Shown: piece by piece, positions 58,501 to 64,000 of the stretch
Layout: each line of letters begins with the position of its first letter
Position numbering within the stretch: position 1 is the stretch's first letter
Assembly: GCA_009869945.1 (NCBI GenBank)
Contig: WIXG01000137.1
Coordinates: forward strand, 1-64,000
Direction of reading: 5' to 3'
DNA: 64,000 nucleotides
Origin: Mesaphorura yosii
Lineage: Eukaryota > Arthropoda > Collembola > Poduromorpha > Tullbergiidae
The notes under the pieces: model-generated
The model's input: only the letters and a program-made list of their open reading frames with translations
Told to the model about the DNA's origin: nothing
Databases searched by the model: none
Translations under genes and position numbers: made by a program

Positions 58501-61500
58501 CAAGATGAAGTGTCTGACACAAATCTGGGAAAGAACAAAAGAATTTGAAGTTGATCGAAAGATGATGCGAATAATGTGAGCAGCGAATTCGAATTCTTCC
58601 ATTCCGTCCCAACTTTCGCTTTCTCTGTGCACGAAGTCTGTGAGCCAGAATCATTTTTTTTCTTTTCGCTCCGCATTTCGCCGATCGCTCACATTCGCAC
58701 TTTGTATGCTGGTAACATCTTCAATTTGCTTCAATAATTCTCCATGCGGTCGTGCGCTGTTACGCTGTTTTTGTTTTCAGCATTTCGGGATCTGTTATTT
58801 TCAATTTGCGTTTTGTTCGAGTCGACGAGGACACGCGTACGCTACGACAAAGTTGATAAATTTTTTGGAATAATTTTATATTTCGGATCGCGGGCCGAGA
58901 AAATTGAAGACGACTGCCGCACCCGCGCCGAAGATGATGATGATTGAAAGAAATAAAAATAACAACAAAACAGCAGCAGGCGAATTCGAAAGATGTCTAG
59001 TCCAGTGCGGAGTCTATGATGAAGTTGTTTCTGTGCCAAATGCTGAATGAATAGAATGAACTGACCTCTTTTGCTCAGCGCAATTGAAATTCATGGACCC
59101 GAGCCCCACTCGCACTCCATTGCCATGCCATGCCATAAAAGCTGCTTTAAATTCAGCACGCCTTTTCCGAATAAAGAAGTACGTGCTACAAGTACGGGAG
59201 AACAATACGGGAGGGGAGAAGGGTTGGAGTTGGAATGAGGATTCTTTCCCAATCTCGCATATTTACAGACGCTTAGTATAATTACTCGGCTTGTCGCACC
59301 CGCACCCGATTTAAGTGTCGGGGTTTATGTTTACAGCCTTTTAAGCCACACTTGACCGCCATCGTACTGGCTCAACGCACAGATTCTTTACGACCCGCAA
59401 CCTGCATCCGAAAGGAGAAATGCTATGATAACGCTCGTGATGTAAATTCGCACCTGGATTGTCGAATTTTGCATATTCAAGCCGTGATGGCGATCTTGAG
59501 TTAGGTAAAAATTTTGCGAGGATTGCGAATTTTGGATCCCCTGCGCTTATCAGCGACCGAGCAGTGCAGTAGTTGCTTAAAACTTTGGGACATTGACGTC
59601 AGGCTCGACAGTTTACACGAAGGCCCGTGATTGTTTGCGACCGTATTATGCTAATCAGGATCAGGAGTTGTGCTCAAGGAGAGAAGAGAGAAAAAAACTG
59701 CTTCGCAATTCGCATTTATTTGCTGTTTGCTGGTGTCGCCCTGTCGCCGAGCCGCCTTAAGTTGTATACGGAAATTGGAATTAGAAAAGTGTCAGAGATT
59801 AGAGCATAAATCCAGCGAGAGTGTCACATTCATGTCGCGTCAGATTGTCAGATTCTATCGCATCGCGTACGGCGAGGCGACAAGGATGCTGACGTTGATG
59901 CTGGACACAACAATATCCTGTTTGGAATGCGTTCAGAATCCTGAACGCTGAACCCTTTATCGTCCCACGCACCCCAGCACATGTGAAAGTAGTACCGGCA
60001 GTACAGCACAAGAGATTGTGTAAACAAGATAGCGACTCCCCGCCGAGCAACAAACCTCTAACAAGACGTCTCGCAGGACGGCAGAGGCAGAGGCAGCAGC
60101 AGCGCCGGATCAAGATTAAGATCAAACAGGTTAATCAATAGAGCGGCGCGACCCCGCGCCCGTGCCCAGCATGAAAAAAGTTGTCGTAAGAAAACGAATA
60201 AAAGAGGAAACTTTTGTCGTCGGAAGATTTTTATTAAACTTTTACCGATTGTCTTCATGAAAATTATTACCGTCAAATTTCCTGCTCCGTTTCCCGTCCG
60301 CATCGCGGCTCCCAGTCGCACTCGCAATAAATGTCGCGTCCCGCAGCAGCAGCAGATCATTTCAGCCCAACCCGAGCCCGTGGCCCCGTGGTTCGTGTAA
60401 ATCTTCGTTTATCAGCGTGATTACGCAAATGCGGGCTGAAATCTCGTTCACCCTGCTGAAATACGATCGAGAGTGAATAAATTGAATCGAGTGCGAGTGT
60501 TTACTCACTTTAAAGACTTTTATCCACATCTTTCGCATCTCTTGAGAGTAGCAAGACTGAGACGGTAGGGATCAAGTATATTTGTCCGTGTCACCCGAAA
60601 ATGTGGAGATTCGCTTTTCCGTTTTTGAGGGCCCAATTGACTTAAACACGTCACGGCCACGGCGCGGCGCGACTCTTAACTTTAAAGCGGTGGCGGTTAA
60701 GCAGACTGCCGACCGACGAACATTCGGCAATCTGTCCTCAGATTCAAATAAACTCGGTCTCGGTCTCCTTACGATTATGACCCAAATCTAGGGAAAAAGA
60801 TCTGTGCATCTGAGGCTTCTGAAGCTAATATACATAAAATCCCGATTCTCTGGACGGCCTTTTACTGGACCCGCAATCCGCGTTAAAAATACAGTCGTAG
60901 TCGTACGTTTTGGGCTGCGGGTCGTCTTTTTATGAATTTCCTCTGCTCGCATTGAAGCATTGCTCCGCTGATTTATTCGTATTTGTGCTTGCATAATGGC
61001 CAAAGTCCATGCCAGTGGCCGTGGCCGTGCTCGCGTCTCGCATCTCGCGTGAAGCAGCGAAGTGGCCGAGTGCTCAAGTGATGTGGACATTATCAAGTCA
61101 AGTCGGTGCAATAACAGAGAAAAACCATTTCAAGTTTATTTCAACGAGATTCCCCTTCATCGCTTGCCGGAGTCCGGTGGAACTGGAAGGAAATTGTATT
61201 GTGTGCGGAACGGAACCGTTAACTGCAAATGTTGTCCGAAGTCCGTCCGTCCAATGAACAAAACCGACCGAGATCATCTTCCTTCGTTTTATATTCATTC
61301 GGACATAGCGTACGCGTTCGCGTACCTTTTCCCCTGATGCATTCTGGTCGCAAATTCATAATACAATATTAACAATGACAAGATCGGAGGATTCTGAAAT
61401 TGGAGCCCGAAACGCCGAAGTATTCTAAAACTCATTTTGTCATCTCTGAGCAGCTCGCGCCCGCGCTGGCACCCGCCCGGCAGAAGACCGAAGATGAAGA

Positions 61501-64000
61501 ATATTTTATTTGTCTTGCTCTTTATTAAGACCAGCGCACTTTTTATTGGCTTTTATTTGACACTAAACACAGCATCACTTCGCAGAGCAGCACGGCGTAG
61601 CGGCTGGCCTTTGTTATCTGCTCTCCGGATCTGATTTCATATTCTTTTATGAGATCATGTCTGACTAGCCCAGGCATTTTGGGTGCAGCAAGGCAGGAAA
61701 GATGAAATGCAAAGATTTGCTGAAATGCAAACGCTGCGGCGGTGGCGTTGCAGGACAGGAAGCCGTGTACGTGATTTTTGCTGCTTAATTCCCAATCCCA
61801 AATTATGAATCACGGTCCACGTTTATGTCTATGGCCTTGGATAGATGATACGGAATGCAGATCTTCATCTTCATCTGTCTTTCATCTCGCTGCGACGCGG
61901 CGCGGTGTGTTTTGCCTGTTTTATTCTGCTGTCTCTTTAATTTTTAAATGAACGAAGGTCGCAAACGACAAAAAACGAAAATCGAGTCCCGTGTGACCCT
62001 TCGAGTCGTGCCGAGAGATTTTACGTCCAGATCGCAGATTTTTGTGAAAAATCACGATTTTAGCAAAACAATCACAGAACTCCATGTAAAATACGCGACG
62101 CGATGTGCACGCTCAGATTTCGTGCACGGACCTTGAACGATTACGAGAAGAAGCTGAAAAGCTGAAATGCACTGTGAGAAACTTTGTCATCTCTGCATGC
62201 ATCTTTGTTTTATGAATTCTGTCATCGGTCGTAAATAATGCAGTGCAAGACTCCAGTCGTCGAATTGATCTTTGACTTTTTCTCCGGTGGTCATAAAATG
62301 AACAAGTCAATAAAATCCTGGCCTGCGTCTTTGGCACGGCACGGCGCGGCACGGAGATCGATTTGGGATCCAGCCCCAAATTTTAATTGGTTCGCAGCTA
62401 ATTAAGGATCGAGTCGAACAAATCTTTGTCCTTTCATCGTCTTGCGGTGCGGGGTCGTCGAATCTCTGCCAAGAGAAAGATTTGTCTTTGCTTTGCTCTG
62501 TTTGGCGCTGTCCTCAAGATTTATGGTTTGTATCTTGGCCATACCATGCCAGGCTTGGAGAACATCTTATTAGATTAAAGCCACTCGTGCTCGGATCCAC
62601 CTTTTCTATTTTCTCTACTTCATCTTCATCTTCTTCGTCTTCGTCTTGTTCATCTCTGCACTGCACTACCGAAAGATTTGTAATAAAGTATCGGAATTCG
62701 ACGTATGAATTTATTTCCTCTGCTCGTGCTCGAGCTACTCGTCGTATGTCGTTGCTCTTTTATCAGGAGTGGAGACTCAATTTACTTTGCCCCTGATCTC
62801 TGCCTGCTCGTTCGCGTGCCTCATGCGTGCAAAGATTAAATACCGTAAAAAGTCAAAATACAACGGCAGGGCAGACCGGGGCAGAACAGCGAAGGCAGCG
62901 AGAGCGAATAAACAATGCAATTCATCATAAGCACAGAGATCAACAACTCTGATTTGATCTCAATTCTACTTTCTGCGTCTGTTGCTTAGCTTGACAATTG
63001 ACTTGACGCACGCTGACGTGTGACGTGTTTAAATTTAAATGAACAAAAACTCGAGTCAACTGAAAAGTCGTAAGTGGTAAGTCGAAACTCTCAATTTCAA
63101 GCTTCAGGCTCGTGTAAACAATTAACAACAGTGTCAGATTGGATTTATCGTGTCTGGAGATCAGTTTTGAGTATCGTGTTCTTAGTTCTTGGCCGTTCGT
63201 GGTTTGGTTTACTTTTACGATAGTGTTTACTTTGTTGTACTCTACTTTTGCCGATAGCGAATTGGCTACGATTGCCACTGGAATTGCGTAAGTCATAATC
63301 AAACCTTGTTTTTGCTCCTTTTCTTGACAAGGTCTGGCCTAGCATGGCAGGATAATTTCAGCAAGCAAGGAGTCCAAGATTGTCAATTGTCAACAACTTG
63401 ACTTGACGCCCGCCTGACGGGCATCAAGAACCAGGATCCAAGACAAAGGATTAAGTCGATCATTGATGAATTCGCAACAAAATGAATATTGGACTGGGTT
63501 ATCAATACATACACAACTGGCTAAACTCCTCGATTAATCTTCCTGCCTGGTGCCTGAAAACAATTAAATACGCATTTTGCTTACCAAAGACTGGCGGTGA
63601 CGGCTGGCGAACTGAACGAAACGACTGAAGACCGGATGGAATTAAGTTAACATTAGCCTTGACGTCAATAATTATCCGGTTTCAATTTCGCAAGTCGCGA
63701 CTGTAACTGAAAACTCTTAACTTTTAACTTCTGTTATCTGCAGTTTTGTTTTCTTCACGTACTTCACGGCCTCGGCTTCGATTCGACAAGAGAGCTCTCA
63801 AGAGCCAAAAGCCAAAAAGGAGATGCAGATCAGGCAGATCTCTGTCGCCTTCAAATGAACGATTCTTTACGTAATTGAGTTTATGTACGTCATAATTTTT
63901 ATTGTAATTACCTCCTAAAGTTTAACTTGTCGATTTAAATACGGCAATAGATTTTAATTGTGCTTTAAATTCTTGTCATTGCCATTTACCATTGCCAATA
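52508..64000. other. Gene-free stretch, right flank
   Basis: I can support no gene in these 11.5 kb apart from the 3' end of the membrane protein gene (AATAAA at 52543-52548). Open frames are short and lack family features. Features seen are a foldback structure at 55375-55586 and scattered TTGACTTGAC-type words (near 53932, 57503, 61092, 63000 and 63395). An acceptor-like TTGCAG at about 56628 precedes a frame of 60 codons that matches nothing known. It may be intergenic or a long intron of a gene beyond the window. Confidence 0.55.
55375..55586. repeat. Foldback structure with nested inverted repeats
   Basis: GAGTTACT at 55375-55382 pairs with AGTAACTC at 55579-55586. Inside, TTACTGTTATTG (55378-55389) pairs with CAATAACAGTAA (55505-55516). 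A perfect hairpin with 14-bp arms, AATTTATTTATTGC and GCAATAAATAAATT, lies at 55535-55567 with a 5-base loop. CCGG words flank the hairpin. The size and 8-bp ends suit a non-autonomous DNA element (MITE), but I see no target-site duplication. Confidence 0.5.

Overview
The window is animal nuclear DNA, most likely arthropod. Genes are split by short GT-AG introns (about 68-100 nt, a few longer). The protein families are metazoan (Sp-type zinc finger, WIF1/Shifted, NR2C/Hr78-like nuclear receptor, ABCA1-type transporter, Ly6/three-finger proteins). One core promoter pairs a TATA box with a TCAGTC initiator, as arthropods often do. I could not assign a species. No transposase, reverse transcriptase, rRNA, tRNA or CRISPR array was recognised.

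Layout. 1-9.8 kb is almost gene-free apart from a decayed F-box/leucine-rich-repeat pseudogene on the minus strand (5.7-7.0 kb). An Sp6-9-like transcription factor follows (9.8-11.55 kb, minus), then about 6 kb of non-coding DNA. From 17.6 to 52.5 kb genes are dense: a FAPP1/PLEKHA3-like PH protein (minus), a Ly6 protein, a CCDC102A-like coiled-coil protein, two tandem SLC5 sodium-solute symporters, a second Ly6 protein, SYS1 (minus), a ten-exon ABCA1/4/7-type transporter with an intronless third Ly6 gene inside its sixth intron on the opposite strand, MRGBP (minus), an NR2C-like nuclear receptor, WIF1/Shifted (minus), a small secreted eight-cysteine peptide and a single-pass membrane protein of unknown function. 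The last 11.5 kb has no gene I can support.

The genes do not form one pathway. Several serve membranes and secretion: FAPP1-like and SYS1 act at the Golgi, ABCA and SLC5 proteins are transporters, and the Ly6 proteins, WIF1 and the cysteine peptide enter the secretory pathway. The transcription factors and MRGBP are nuclear. Neighbours are often divergent or convergent with short gaps, so shared promoters and overlapping 3' ends are likely.

The most unusual items are: (1) the second SLC5 paralog, whose cytoplasmic tail has expanded into about fifteen basic-Asn-Ser-type sites where its neighbour has one; (2) the intronless Ly6 gene nested antisense in the ABCA intron; (3) stop codons that overlap the AATAAA signal in two separate Ly6 genes; (4) the eight-cysteine peptide with CSab-like spacing; (5) one 14-bp minisatellite unit found at two loci 35 kb apart; and (6) a 212-bp foldback structure in the gene-poor right flank. 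Exon joins were worked out by hand from splice sites, reading phase and family similarity.
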